A stretch of 64,000 nt of DNA from JAFAGO01 sp031987605 (GCA_031987605.1 DALZZF010000008.1:57024-121023); one strand, 5' to 3'; shown: positions 16,779 through 26,497, counted from the stretch's first letter. Notes: a model not told the origin generated them from the letters alone. Numbers and translations: made by a program.

Positions 16779-16840
16779 CTTTGTGTTAAAATATTTTTGT
16801 GAAAATTGAAATATGTATTTATCTCATGACCTCGAAAATT

Positions 16841-18133
16841 TTATTCTTCATAAATCCTCAGCAGTTCCATTTGCTGCTGCAAATCGTAGGAGCTGTTGAT
16901 GAGATTATTGCTTGCCTGAAGCCAGTTGTTTCGAACCACAAAAAAGCTGTATGCATCGATCAGCCCTTCTTTGTATTTTTCCTCGGAACGTTCAAAGGAA
17001 AGTTTTTGGTTTTCAAAATTATCCTCAAGAAGTTTGTTTTTTTCTAAGGCATTTTGATATTGTTCGGCAATAATGTTCAGGTTTTTGTAGAGTTCGGTTA
17101 GTTTTTTCTGGTTTTCAAAAGTGGTATTCAGTTTGTCGAGTTTTGAAATTTCAACCTTATTTTTCACCTGAAACTGCTGAAAAACCGGAATATTCAGCCC
17201 AAAATACAATTGCTGATTTTTATTCTGACTAAACTGATCCGAAAATGCAATATTTCCCGGCGCATTTAGAGTTTTGCTGTAAAAAGTGGACCATTGATAC
17301 GTTCCTGAAATCGTGGGCAGATAATCGGATTTTGCCCCTTTAATGCGCTGGTCGGCAATCTCAAGATTTTTTTGAGCCTCGGAATAAACCGGATTTTTCT
17401 GAACCAGCTGATCGATAAAATCTTCCTTTGTGACAAATGCAAGAGGTTTTGCCGAATTTTCTGCCATTACAAAATCCACGGTATCTTTGTTGATGTTCAG
17501 TGCGGCAAGAAGATTGAGTTTGGCAACATTCATTTCATTTTTTGCCGAAATCCATTGCTCCTGAATGGTTCCGAAATTGGCTTTAATATCATAAACATCG
17601 CTTTTTGCGCGGCTGCCGATTTCCACTTCTTTTTCAGTTCGGGCAATTTGCTCTTTCATTCCGGAAATCTGTGGTTCCAGTACTTCAAACCACGATTTTG
17701 ATTTCATATATTGAAAAAACAAATTTACAATGCCGAGTTTAATGTCGTTCTGCATTGTTTTTAATTGATATTCCGAACTTTCTTTATTCATTTTGGAAAG
17801 GGAAATATTCAGAAAATTCTTCCAGTTCAGCAGATCCAAACTGGCGTTGGCATAAAACTGATCGTACTGCACATTCAGCGCTTCACGGGAATTGGTGCTT
17901 GGATTAATGGTAGATCCGAAGCTGTAAGTATGGCCAATTCCTGCATTGGCTGAAGGCAAAAGTTTTCCTTTTGCGGCACTGATTTCCCTTTGATTTTTGG
18001 AAACGCTGATGATGCTCTGCTGAATATCCGGACTGTGTTTTTGGGCATAATCCAGACATTGCGGCAAAGTCCAGTGCTGTTGCGCAGAACAAAACTGAAA
18101 ACAGAACAGTAATATAAAAATGTATTTCTGCAT
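16841..18133 (-). CDS. TolC-family outer-membrane protein of the ABC exporter operon
   Basis: 430 aa with a signal peptide ending CFQFCSAQQ. Two efflux-protein repeats with long coiled-coil helices; near residue 15 the TolC-like start WTLPQCLDYAQKHSPDIQQ. It is the last gene of the minus-strand operon HlyD-GIN-ATPase-permease x3-TolC and should provide the outer-membrane exit for the MacB-like exporter, with the HlyD protein as periplasmic link. The 72-bp spacer upstream (18134-18205) is nearly identical to the spacers between the permease genes. It differs from the RND-linked TolC at 10513 by sequence and context. Confidence 0.9.
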   Translation of the reverse strand: MQKYIFILLFCFQFCSAQQHWTLPQCLDYAQKHSPDIQQSIISVSKNQREISAAKGKLLPSANAGIGHTYSFGSTINPSTNSREALNVQYDQFYANASLDLLNWKNFLNISLSKMNKESSEYQLKTMQNDIKLGIVNLFFQYMKSKSWFEVLEPQISGMKEQIARTEKEVEIGSRAKSDVYDIKANFGTIQEQWISAKNEMNVAKLNLLAALNINKDTVDFVMAENSAKPLAFVTKEDFIDQLVQKNPVYSEAQKNLEIADQRIKGAKSDYLPTISGTYQWSTFYSKTLNAPGNIAFSDQFSQNKNQQLYFGLNIPVFQQFQVKNKVEISKLDKLNTTFENQKKLTELYKNLNIIAEQYQNALEKNKLLEDNFENQKLSFERSEEKYKEGLIDAYSFFVVRNNWLQASNNLINSSYDLQQQMELLRIYEE

Positions 18134-18205
18134 ATTATTTTATTTTTTGTTGGAAGTTGGAAGATGGAAGACGAAGGTCAATCTTCGGTCTTCCTACATC
18201 CGACA
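18134..18205 (-). repeat. operon spacer repeat, copy A
   Basis: It contains TTGGAAG twice, then ATGGAAG, then a hairpin (minus strand GGAAGACCGAAG ... CTTCGTCTTCC). Copies B and C at 20642-20718 and 23134-23210 are the same except for a third TTGGAAG unit and one base. Confidence 0.9.
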
Positions 18206-20641
18206 TTATTCATACTTCAAATATTTCACAAGGTTTACTTTTGTCGCCTGATATGCTTTGATGCTGACTACGGCAAACGTAAGAAACAGCAGCAATACAA
18301 AACTCAAAGCGTACGGGAACCATGGCATTTCGATGCGGTAGGCAAAATCTTTCAGCCATTCATTCATAAAATAATAACTGATTGGAATGCTGATGAAAAC
18401 AGCGATTGCAGCAATCAACAGGAATTTTTTCGACAAATCCCAGATGATGGTTTTTTCATCGGCGCCCAATGTTTTTTTAATGGCAACATCTTTCAGTTTT
18501 TGTTCGATTAACAAGGATGAAAGGGCGAATAAACCAAGTAAAGCCACTATCAGCACAACAGCGTTGAGGATGGTGAATAAGCTTTGCTGCTTCTGGAATT
18601 TTTCAAAGGTTTTGGCAAATTGTTTATCAATAAAAGTGTAATCAAAAGGATAGCCCGGTTCCGCTTTGGCGATCCAGAAATCTTTGATGCGCTCCAAAGT
18701 TCCGTTAATATCATTTCCTGAAAGTTTGATCTGCAGATTCTGAATATTATTTTTTACCCAGTTTCGGTCATAATTGAACATTAACAGCGGTTCCACAGGT
18801 TTATCAACACCGGTAACGTAAAAATCCTGAACAACACCGAGAATTTTATTTTTCTCTGCTTTTTCTCCCCAACCCGGTAAAACTTCCTTGCCGAGCGCCT
18901 GTTCTTTATTCCAACCCATTTCTTTGATGAATGCTTCGTTGGCGATTACGCCGGAAATCGTATCGGAAGCAAAACGAAGATCCATATCTCTACCGGAAAT
19001 CAGTTTGATTTTGTAAAATTTTAAGTAATTATAATCAATACCTCCAGTTCCGACAGAATTGATGGTTTTTGTGGTGTCCGCCGCATTTTTTACACTTGTG
19101 GAATTCCTCAAACCTCCTCCAATTTGGAAGACCGAACTCGTAATATCTTTTACTCCTGATATTTTAGAAATTTCATTTTTCAACCGTACATATTTCTTGG
19201 AGTTGTAATCGTTTTCCCATTTTGTCTGTTTGAAATTGATCTGAATCACCTGATCGCCTTTGAAGCCCAAATCTTTATTCATCATATGTTTTACCTGAGA
19301 ATGGATAATCAGGGAACAGATAATGAAAAATGACGAAATCACCAGCTGAAGTGTGAGAATAGAATTTCTTAACCAAATTCCATTTTTGCTTCGGGAAAAA
19401 TTGCCTTTCAGCGTGTTGATCGGTTTGAAATTCGACAGATACAAAGCCGGAATAATTCCGGAAAGCAAAGCAAAAAACAATAAAAACACGCTTGAATACA
19501 TAAAAATCATCGGATCATTTAGTTTCATTTCCTTGCCCAGAAATTTGTTGTACGAGGGAAGCAATAATTCTACAAGTGAAAATGCCAGTAAAAACGAAAT
19601 AAAACAGATCATGAGATTTTCCAGCAAAAACTGCATAATCACACTGAATTTCGAACTTCCGATCGCTTTTCGTACACCGACTTCTTTTGCGCGTTGCGCT
19701 GCCTGAGCGGTTTTCAGGTTGATAAGATTAATGCCTGATAAAACCAGAATCAATATAGATAAACCAAGTAAAATCATGATGGATTTTTTATCGCCTTTAT
19801 TGATGCCTTCGCTTTTTGCATCCAGCTTCATTTTGGTAATGGGGGTAAGAAAAACTTCAGATTTATTATTTTCATCAATTTTTTCTCCCCACTTTTTCAT
19901 TGCAATTTTTGTTTCTCTCCAAACCTGGTCAGAAAGTTTCTTCTCCAGAACTTTTACATCCGTTCCTGGTTTTAGCTTGAAATATCCGATATAGCTGTGA
20001 TTCGTCCAGTTTTTATCAAACTGGTTTTCCTGCAGTAAATTGGGATGTTTCATCACAAATCCCGGCTTGAAAACGGAATTGCTTTCAGGAAGTTTATAAA
20101 CAGCAGTAACGACATACGTTTCATTGTTTTTTCCATCAATTTTCACCGTTTTCCCGATGCAGTTTTTATATTCATCACCGAAAAGAGTTTTGGCCGTTTC
20201 TTCGGAAAGTGCGATTTTAGTTCCGTCGTCCAGTGCATTTGTAAAACTTCCCGCAACTTTTTCATAAGGAAAAAAATCAAAAAAAGAATCTGTAACCATT
20301 GCATTCGGAACGTAAGCGGAATTGTTTTCCGAAATCAGGCGATCACTACCCCAAGAATTATAAATAGTAAAATCTTCAATTTCATCAAATTTCTCCTTGG
20401 AAACCGCAAGTTCAGGATAACTGGAACTGGCAAGATATCCAAAGTAACTGTTTTTGTTTTCTACAAAATAAATATTCTCTTTATCGGGAATCCATTGTTC
20501 ATAAGATTTTTCGTCCTGCCAGTTGATAAAAACCAACAGAAAAATACAGAGCCCGACACTCAGTCCCAACACATTAATTAGAGTGGAAACCCAGTTTTTC
20601 CGGTAATTGATGAATGCAATTTTAAGCCAGTTTTTTAACAT
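18206..20641 (-). CDS. MacB/FtsX-type ABC permease, paralogue 3
   Basis: 811 aa from the ATG at 20641 (MLKNWLKIAFINYRKNW). The frame runs open to 20719, but those 26 residues translate the spacer repeat and are not real. The architecture is MacB periplasmic core plus FtsX domain, given twice: TM1 near residue 20, periplasmic domain, three TMs containing the conserved NLINLKTAQAAQRAKEVGVRKAIG loop, second TM and periplasmic domain, and three terminal TMs. There is no ATPase domain; energy should come from the separate ATPase at 25775. The last 130 or so residues are almost identical to those of the other two paralogues. Type VII ABC transporters of this kind usually move substrates within or out of the periplasm. 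Confidence 0.9.
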   Translation of the reverse strand: MLKNWLKIAFINYRKNWVSTLINVLGLSVGLCIFLLVFINWQDEKSYEQWIPDKENIYFVENKNSYFGYLASSSYPELAVSKEKFDEIEDFTIYNSWGSDRLISENNSAYVPNAMVTDSFFDFFPYEKVAGSFTNALDDGTKIALSEETAKTLFGDEYKNCIGKTVKIDGKNNETYVVTAVYKLPESNSVFKPGFVMKHPNLLQENQFDKNWTNHSYIGYFKLKPGTDVKVLEKKLSDQVWRETKIAMKKWGEKIDENNKSEVFLTPITKMKLDAKSEGINKGDKKSIMILLGLSILILVLSGINLINLKTAQAAQRAKEVGVRKAIGSSKFSVIMQFLLENLMICFISFLLAFSLVELLLPSYNKFLGKEMKLNDPMIFMYSSVFLLFFALLSGIIPALYLSNFKPINTLKGNFSRSKNGIWLRNSILTLQLVISSFFIICSLIIHSQVKHMMNKDLGFKGDQVIQINFKQTKWENDYNSKKYVRLKNEISKISGVKDITSSVFQIGGGLRNSTSVKNAADTTKTINSVGTGGIDYNYLKFYKIKLISGRDMDLRFASDTISGVIANEAFIKEMGWNKEQALGKEVLPGWGEKAEKNKILGVVQDFYVTGVDKPVEPLLMFNYDRNWVKNNIQNLQIKLSGNDINGTLERIKDFWIAKAEPGYPFDYTFIDKQFAKTFEKFQKQQSLFTILNAVVLIVALLGLFALSSLLIEQKLKDVAIKKTLGADEKTIIWDLSKKFLLIAAIAVFISIPISYYFMNEWLKDFAYRIEMPWFPYALSFVLLLFLTFAVVSIKAYQATKVNLVKYLKYE

Positions 20642-20718
20642 GATTTTATTTTTTGTTGGAAGTTGGAAGTTGGAAGATGGAAGACGAAGGTCAATCTTCG
20701 GTCTTCCGACATCCGACA
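20642..20718 (-). repeat. operon spacer repeat, copy B
   Basis: Three TTGGAAG units, one ATGGAAG and the GGAAGAC hairpin; by eye identical over its full length to copy C at 23134-23210. Confidence 0.92.
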
Positions 20719-23133
20719 TTATTCATACTTCAAATATTTCACAAGGTTTACTTTTGTTGCCTGATATGCTTTGATGCTGACCACGGCAAACGTAAGAAAC
20801 AGCAGCAATACAAAACTTAAAGCGTACGGGAACCACGGCATTTCGATGCGGTAGGCAAAATCCTTCAGCCATTCATTCATAAAATAATAACTGATCGGAA
20901 TGCTGATTAAAACAGCGATTGCCGCAATCAACAGGAATTTTTTCGACAAATCCCAGATGATGGTTTTTTCATCCGCACCCAATGTTTTTTTGATGGCAAC
21001 ATCTTTCAGTTTCTGTTCGATTAACAATGATGAAAGGGCGAATAAACCAAGCAAAGCCACAATCAGCACAACAGCGTTGAGGATGCTGAAAAGCGTTTGC
21101 TGTTTCTGATAAATTTCAAAGGTTTTGGCAAATTGTTTATTGATGAAATAGGCATCAAGCGGATATCCGGGTTCAACGGTTTTTTGCCAATACTGTTTAA
21201 TTCTATTTAAAGTTCCGTCTATATCATCTGGTTTTAGCTTAATCTGAATATTCGACACTCCATATCTTTTCCATTCGGTTTCTTTGTAGTGAAAGAAAAA
21301 AATAGGTTCAATCTGACTTTTCAAACTTTCTATATTAAAGTCTTTTACAATCCCGACAATATGGTAAGGTTTATTATCAAAACCAGGTCTAATTTCTCGA
21401 TTCAATGCCTGTTCCGCCGTCCATCCGAATTTTTTCAAAAAGGCTTCATTAACGATTGCACTGTTGATGGTATCTGAAGATAAAGAAGGATTTAGCCATC
21501 TGCCTTGAATAAGTTTTATATCCATAAACGGAAGATAATTATAATCCATAGAACCATGTCTGGCATTAATGCTGGTATCCATGTAATCTATATTAGAAGT
21601 GCTGTGGTTATTATTTCCCGGCGGTACTTCTGAAAATGAAATACTTTCCACACCCGGAATTTTTGACACCTCTGTTTTCAGTCTTTCATATTTCAGCCAT
21701 GGTTTTCCGTTGCTCTCATCACTGAAGTTAATTTGAAATACTTGGTTTCCGTTAAAGCCTAAATCTTTATTCATCATATATTTCACCTGCTGATTAATAA
21801 TAAATCCGCCGATAATGAAAAAAGAAGAAATTATTAATTGTAAAATGAGGATTCCGTTCCTAAGCCAAATTCCATGTCGGCTTCTGGCAAAATTGCCTTT
21901 CAGTGTTTCAATGGCTTTGAAATTGGCAAGATAAATGGCTGGAATTAATCCGGAAACCAATGTAACCAGCATAACCATCAGAAATGAATAAAAGTAAATA
22001 TGCCAGTCATTCATTTGCATTTCTTTCCCATAAAACTGATTAAAACTGGGCAACAGTAATTCTGCCAAAACAAGAGAAATAAGATAAGAAACGAAACAAA
22101 TGATAAAAGTTTCCATTAAAAACTGAAGAATCAGTTTCGATTTTTCACTTCCAATTGCTTTCCTTATGCCAACTTCTTTTGCGCGTTGAGAAGCCTGAGC
22201 GGTTTTCAGATTGATAAAATTAATGGCAGATAAAATAACAATGAGAACCGAAAGTGTAAAGAGGATTAAAAGTGTTTTGAAATCAGGCTTTCCAAACCAA
22301 GTCATTTCTGCGTGCAACTTCATTTTGTCGAGAGGCGTTAATAAAACAGATTCCGGACTATACAAATCAATATATTGCTGCGGTGTTAGCCCTATCGGTT
22401 TTGAATCTCTTTTTGCACGCATCATAATGATGTCTAAAAATTTTCTCTCAAAATTTTTAGGATCAGAACCTTTTTTCAAAAGAAAAAATCCAGCATAGTT
22501 AAAATTCCCCCATTGTTCTTTATCATTTTTCAGTTGCTCGCTCGGTTTAATAACAAATTCCGGATTTATCTGGCTGCTGCCTGCCGGAAGTTCATATACG
22601 GCGGTTACAATATAATCTTTGTTATTAATTTTTATGATTTCACCTGCTACGTCTGTTTTTCCGAAAAGATTTTTTGCTGTGCTGGTGGAAATTGCAATGG
22701 TGAAATCACCTTTAAAAGCATCTTTGTAACTGCCCGCTACCAATTTGAAAGGAAAAAAATTAAAGAAACTCTCAGAAAACAAAAATCCTCCATGCTGATA
22801 TACCGAATTATTTTTTGTGGTCATTTTGTATGCGACATCAGTACCATTGAGCAAAACATAATCCTGAACTTCGGAGATATTTTTTAAAGCCGCTTCAGCA
22901 AATGGATAGGAGATTGCAGCACCATACAGATTATCCTTTTTGTAATATCCTTGAAAATAATAAATATCATGCTTCTTCGGATTCCAACTTTCGTAGGATT
23001 CTTCATCATTCCAATGCATAAGAATAAGCATAAACCCTGTTAAACCTACGGAAAGACCAAACAGATTGATGAATGTGGAAAGCCAATTCTTTTTATAATT
23101 AATAAATGCAATTTTAAGCCAGTTTTTTAACAT
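20719..23133 (-). CDS. MacB/FtsX-type ABC permease, paralogue 2
   Basis: About 804 aa from the ATG at 23133 (MLKNWLKIAFINYKKNW); the open extension to 23211 is the translated spacer repeat. The order of domains matches paralogue 3: MacB core, FtsX helices with NFINLKTAQASQRAKEVGIRKAIG, second core, final three TMs. The two periplasmic cores differ markedly from the neighbours, whereas the first 20 or so residues and the last 130 are nearly invariant. That pattern suggests that sensing or substrate contact has diverged while the membrane part that docks the common ATPase is kept the same by recombination. Confidence 0.9.
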   Translation of the reverse strand: MLKNWLKIAFINYKKNWLSTFINLFGLSVGLTGFMLILMHWNDEESYESWNPKKHDIYYFQGYYKKDNLYGAAISYPFAEAALKNISEVQDYVLLNGTDVAYKMTTKNNSVYQHGGFLFSESFFNFFPFKLVAGSYKDAFKGDFTIAISTSTAKNLFGKTDVAGEIIKINNKDYIVTAVYELPAGSSQINPEFVIKPSEQLKNDKEQWGNFNYAGFFLLKKGSDPKNFERKFLDIIMMRAKRDSKPIGLTPQQYIDLYSPESVLLTPLDKMKLHAEMTWFGKPDFKTLLILFTLSVLIVILSAINFINLKTAQASQRAKEVGIRKAIGSEKSKLILQFLMETFIICFVSYLISLVLAELLLPSFNQFYGKEMQMNDWHIYFYSFLMVMLVTLVSGLIPAIYLANFKAIETLKGNFARSRHGIWLRNGILILQLIISSFFIIGGFIINQQVKYMMNKDLGFNGNQVFQINFSDESNGKPWLKYERLKTEVSKIPGVESISFSEVPPGNNNHSTSNIDYMDTSINARHGSMDYNYLPFMDIKLIQGRWLNPSLSSDTINSAIVNEAFLKKFGWTAEQALNREIRPGFDNKPYHIVGIVKDFNIESLKSQIEPIFFFHYKETEWKRYGVSNIQIKLKPDDIDGTLNRIKQYWQKTVEPGYPLDAYFINKQFAKTFEIYQKQQTLFSILNAVVLIVALLGLFALSSLLIEQKLKDVAIKKTLGADEKTIIWDLSKKFLLIAAIAVLISIPISYYFMNEWLKDFAYRIEMPWFPYALSFVLLLFLTFAVVSIKAYQATKVNLVKYLKYE

Positions 23134-23210
23134 GATTTTATTTTTTGTTGGAAGTTGGAAGTTGGAAGATGGAAGACGAAGGTCAATCTTCGGTCTTCCG
23201 ACATCCGACA
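23134..23210 (-). repeat. operon spacer repeat, copy C
   Basis: Same sequence as copy B. Together with the adjoining permease 3' ends the identity extends from about 20642-20960 to 23134-23452. Confidence 0.92.
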
Positions 23211-25634
23211 TTATTCATACTTCAAATATTTCACAAGGTTTACTTTTGTTGCCTGATATGCTTTGATGCTGACCACGGCAAACGTAAGAAACAGCAGCAA
23301 TACAAAACTTAAAGCGTACGGGAACCACGGCATTTCGATGCGGTAGGCAAAATCCTTCAGCCATTCATTCATAAAATAATAACTGATCGGAATGCTGATT
23401 AAAACAGCGATTGCCGCAATCAACAGGAATTTTTTCGACAAATCCCAGATGATGGTTCTTCCATCGGCACCCAATGTTTTTTTGATGGCTACATCTTTCA
23501 GTTTTTGTTCGATTAACAAGGATGAAAGGGCAAATAAACCGAGCAAAGCCACCGTTAACACCACACCGTTCAGGATGCTGAAAAGCGTTTGCTGTTTCTG
23601 GTATTTATCGAATGTTTTGGCAAACTTTTTATCGATAAACTGCGATTGGAAAGCATATCCGGGTTCCGCTTTGGTTTCCCAGAATTCTTTGATTCTTTCC
23701 AGTGTTCCCGGAACATCATTCTGATTCAGCTTTACCTGAATATTGCTGATTTGCTCGCGGTTCCAGTTGGTACCGTAAAAGAAAAACAGGTTAGCATCCA
23801 CTTCATCAGCCACACTTTGCTGATTGTAATCTTTGGTCACGCCAATGATTTTGTAGGGTTTATCATCAAATCCGGGTTGTACTTCTTTATTTAAAGCCTG
23901 TGCAGGAGTCCAGCCCATTTTCCGGATAAATGCTTCGTTCACAATGGCATTGCTGATGGTATCCGAGGAAAGTTTAGGATCGAAATCACGACCGGCCAAC
24001 ACTTTAACATGATAAAACTTAAAAAAATTGAGATCAACAGAACCGTGGTTCGCAATAATGCTTTTTTTATCTTTTGGATAATCCACATTGGAAGAGCCCG
24101 AACTGCCGTTTCCGATTACCTGTTTGCTGTATGTAACGTCCTCAACGCCCGGAATTTTTGCAATTTCACGTTTCATCAGTTCATAAAACTGATATGGTTT
24201 TTCTTTGTTTTCGTTAAAAGGAATCACAATGGACTGATCTCCGCTGAAACCCAAATCTTTGCTCATCATATATTTTACCTGCGAATGAATAATGAGTCCT
24301 GCGGTAATGAAAAATGCAGAAATAATCAGTTGCAGTGTAAGAATTCCGTTGCGAAGCCAGATTCCGTGGCTGCTTCGTGAGAAATTTCCTTTTAATGTAT
24401 TAATCGGTTTAAAGTTGGAAAGATACAGCGCCGGAATAATTCCCGATATAAAAGTCACCACCAACATCATGAGTAACGAATACTGATAAATGTGAAAATC
24501 GCCCATTGTAAGCTCTTTCCCGAGGAATTTATTGTATGAGGGAAGCAGCAGTTCCGTTAAAATCAGCGATAAAATATACGCCACAAAACAAATGATAAAA
24601 GTCTCCATTAAAAATTGCAGAACAAGCCCAAATCTGCCGGCTCCGATTGCTTTCCGGACACCGATTTCTTTGGCTCTTTGTGAAGCCTGTGCGGTTTTCA
24701 GATTGATGAAATTAATGGCGGAAAGAACGACAATCAGTATCGCCAGAGCCATTAAGATATAAATGGTTTTTTTATCGGTTTTATCCAATCCGGAGCCTTT
24801 GGCATCGAATTTCATTTTATCCATACGTGTTAACGCGATTTCGGTTCCGCCACCGCCGCCTTCTTCGATATACTGTTGTGGGGTAATTCCTTTTTCTTTT
24901 GCCGGTTTTTCTACGCGGTGATGATAGAGGATTTTATCAATTTTTTGTTGAATTGATTCTATATCGGCATCTTTCGAAAATTTAAACATTCCTGTCCAGT
25001 TAAAATTCCCCCATTGTTCTTCATTTCCTTTCAGGTAAGGGCTTAAAATCACCGCCTGAGGATCAATCACACTTTTGCCTTCCGGACGTTTATAGATGGC
25101 AGAAACCGTATAATTTTTCCCGTTGTAACTTACCGGTTTCCCAATGGCTGACTGAAATTCAGCACCAAAAATTTCTTTTGCTTTATCCTCGGAAAACGCA
25201 ATATTATCGGTGTTTGCAAGCGTATTATCAAGATTTCCGGCAACGCTTTTGTAATTAAAAAAACGGAAAAAATTAGGACTGGCATCAAATAATCGTGCAG
25301 GAATTATTTTATTTCCGGATTTCATATTGGCATCGCCGTACCAGGAATTGAAGAGCACATAATCTTCAATTTCCTTAATCTGCTGTTTCGGAACCAGCAT
25401 TTGCGGATAAGTGGCACCGGACCAGTATCCCTCACTTTTTCCCATGGAGTTTTCGACCAGATAAATTTGTTCTTTTTGTGGATTTTGGGATTCATAGGAT
25501 TTTTCATCATTCCAGTGCATTAGGATCAGCATAAATCCCGTTAAACCCACCGTTAATCCAAAAAGATTGATGAACGTGGAAAGGGCGTTCTTTTTATAAT
25601 TGATAAATGCGATTTTAAGCCAGTTTTTCAGCAT
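23211..25634 (-). CDS. MacB/FtsX-type ABC permease, paralogue 1
   Basis: About 807 aa from the ATG at 25634 (MLKNWLKIAFINYKKNA); a 15-codon open extension upstream is not supported. Same two-fold MacB-core/FtsX layout with NFINLKTAQASQRAKEIGVRKAIG in the first membrane bundle. It carries a Gly-rich insert EEGGGGGTEI in the first periplasmic domain. It is the first of the three permease genes to be transcribed, 140 bp after the ATPase stop; a perfect 16-bp palindrome at 25671-25703 lies in that gap. Confidence 0.9.
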   Translation of the reverse strand: MLKNWLKIAFINYKKNALSTFINLFGLTVGLTGFMLILMHWNDEKSYESQNPQKEQIYLVENSMGKSEGYWSGATYPQMLVPKQQIKEIEDYVLFNSWYGDANMKSGNKIIPARLFDASPNFFRFFNYKSVAGNLDNTLANTDNIAFSEDKAKEIFGAEFQSAIGKPVSYNGKNYTVSAIYKRPEGKSVIDPQAVILSPYLKGNEEQWGNFNWTGMFKFSKDADIESIQQKIDKILYHHRVEKPAKEKGITPQQYIEEGGGGGTEIALTRMDKMKFDAKGSGLDKTDKKTIYILMALAILIVVLSAINFINLKTAQASQRAKEIGVRKAIGAGRFGLVLQFLMETFIICFVAYILSLILTELLLPSYNKFLGKELTMGDFHIYQYSLLMMLVVTFISGIIPALYLSNFKPINTLKGNFSRSSHGIWLRNGILTLQLIISAFFITAGLIIHSQVKYMMSKDLGFSGDQSIVIPFNENKEKPYQFYELMKREIAKIPGVEDVTYSKQVIGNGSSGSSNVDYPKDKKSIIANHGSVDLNFFKFYHVKVLAGRDFDPKLSSDTISNAIVNEAFIRKMGWTPAQALNKEVQPGFDDKPYKIIGVTKDYNQQSVADEVDANLFFFYGTNWNREQISNIQVKLNQNDVPGTLERIKEFWETKAEPGYAFQSQFIDKKFAKTFDKYQKQQTLFSILNGVVLTVALLGLFALSSLLIEQKLKDVAIKKTLGADGRTIIWDLSKKFLLIAAIAVLISIPISYYFMNEWLKDFAYRIEMPWFPYALSFVLLLFLTFAVVSIKAYQATKVNLVKYLKYE

Positions 25635-25670
25635 GATAATTGAGTTAATTATTGTCGAGATGTCTTTTTT

Positions 25671-25703
25671 AAACCTCACAGGTTTTGAAAACCTGTGAGG
25701 TTT
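25671..25703. repeat. perfect 16-bp palindrome in the operon
   Basis: AAACCTCACAGGTTTT-G-AAAACCTGTGAGGTTT. On the plus strand it is followed by TTTTT. On the minus strand, the direction of the operon, it is followed by six A residues, so it should not terminate the operon. It resembles dispersed palindromes of flavobacteria. Confidence 0.85.
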
Positions 25704-25774
25704 TTATAATATGAATGAATGTTTCTTGGTAATTTTTTTTAACAGGATTTCATCCTATCCTTTGATAAACTTCT

Positions 25775-26497
25775 TTACTCAAAATCTTTCGCATCTGCCT
25801 TCTGGAAAACATCTTTGCGTTGGGCAGCGTGTTCTTCGCTGAAGATTTCGCCGTCTTTCATATTCACAATCCGGGAAGCAAATCCGGCATCGTAGGAAGA
25901 GTGCGTTACCATAACAATGGTGGAACCTTCGCGGTGAAGTTCTGCCAAAAGATTCATCACTTCATTTCCATTGGAAGAGTCGAGGTTTCCGGTGGGTTCA
26001 TCGGCAAGAATTAATTTGGGTTTGGTCACCAAAGCCCGGGCAACGGCTGCTCTTTGCTGTTGTCCGCCGGAAAGTTGCTGCGGATAATGTTTTGCGCGGT
26101 GACTAATGTTGATTTTTTCTAAAATTTCTTCCACTCTTTTTTTTCTTTCGGAAGCGGAAACTCCGTTGTAAATCAGCGGAAGTTCCACATTTTCAAAAAC
26201 CGTCAGTTCATCAATGAGATTAAAATTCTGGAAAATAAAGCCAATATTTTTTTTGCGGTAGCCGGATTTTATTCTTTCGGAAGTACCCACAATTTCATGT
26301 TTCAAAAATTCATAAGAACCTTTGGAAGCGTCATCCAGAAGTCCGAGAATATTCAGCAGTGTGGATTTTCCACAGCCGGAAGGTCCCATAATCGCGACAA
26401 ATTCGCCTTCTTTGATGTGCAGATCCACGTCGTTAAGTGCAGTGGTTTGCACTTCTTCGGTTTTGTATATTTTGGATAAATGTTTGGTGGTAATCAT
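25775..26497 (-). CDS. ABC transporter ATPase (LolD/MacB-N type)
   Basis: 240 aa, one nucleotide-binding domain: Walker A GPSGCGKST (about residue 38), Q-loop FIFQNFNLIDELTVFENVELPL, signature LSGGQQQRAAVARAL, Walker B LILADEPTGNLDS and H-loop MVTHS. Length and motifs match the LolD/MacB/YbbA group that powers FtsX-type permeases. It is the only ATPase in the operon and must serve all three permeases. Its ATG overlaps the stop of the GIN lipoprotein gene by 4 nt (26494-26497). Confidence 0.95.
   Translation of the reverse strand: MITTKHLSKIYKTEEVQTTALNDVDLHIKEGEFVAIMGPSGCGKSTLLNILGLLDDASKGSYEFLKHEIVGTSERIKSGYRKKNIGFIFQNFNLIDELTVFENVELPLIYNGVSASERKKRVEEILEKINISHRAKHYPQQLSGGQQQRAAVARALVTKPKLILADEPTGNLDSSNGNEVMNLLAELHREGSTIVMVTHSSYDAGFASRIVNMKDGEIFSEEHAAQRKDVFQKADAKDFE

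Larger units (their letters stand above)
16124..16840. other. 717-bp gene-free region: hairpins and interspersed repeats
   Basis: No supported ORF. In order it holds two terminator hairpins (16163, 16305), a perfect 9-bp palindrome TTCGACCCC-TTC-GGGGTCGAA (16364-16384), a REP-like block with arms ATTGCGAGGAATG ... GACGAAGCAATCT (16550-16591), and a long inverted repeat (16712-16778). The flank AAACCTTTAAGCACA at 16528 resembles 6411, so pieces of this patch recur in the window. Confidence 0.7.

Noticed and set aside
20642..20719. N-terminal 26-residue extensions MSDVGRPKIDLRL... on two permeases
   Set aside because: They are the translated intergenic spacer repeat; the common start MLKNWLKIAFINY is internal and conserved in all three paralogues.
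18164..24762. Many plus-strand ORFs of 60-180 aa opposite the permeases
   Set aside because: Antisense shadows; similar ones recur at the same place in each paralogue because the DNA is repeated.
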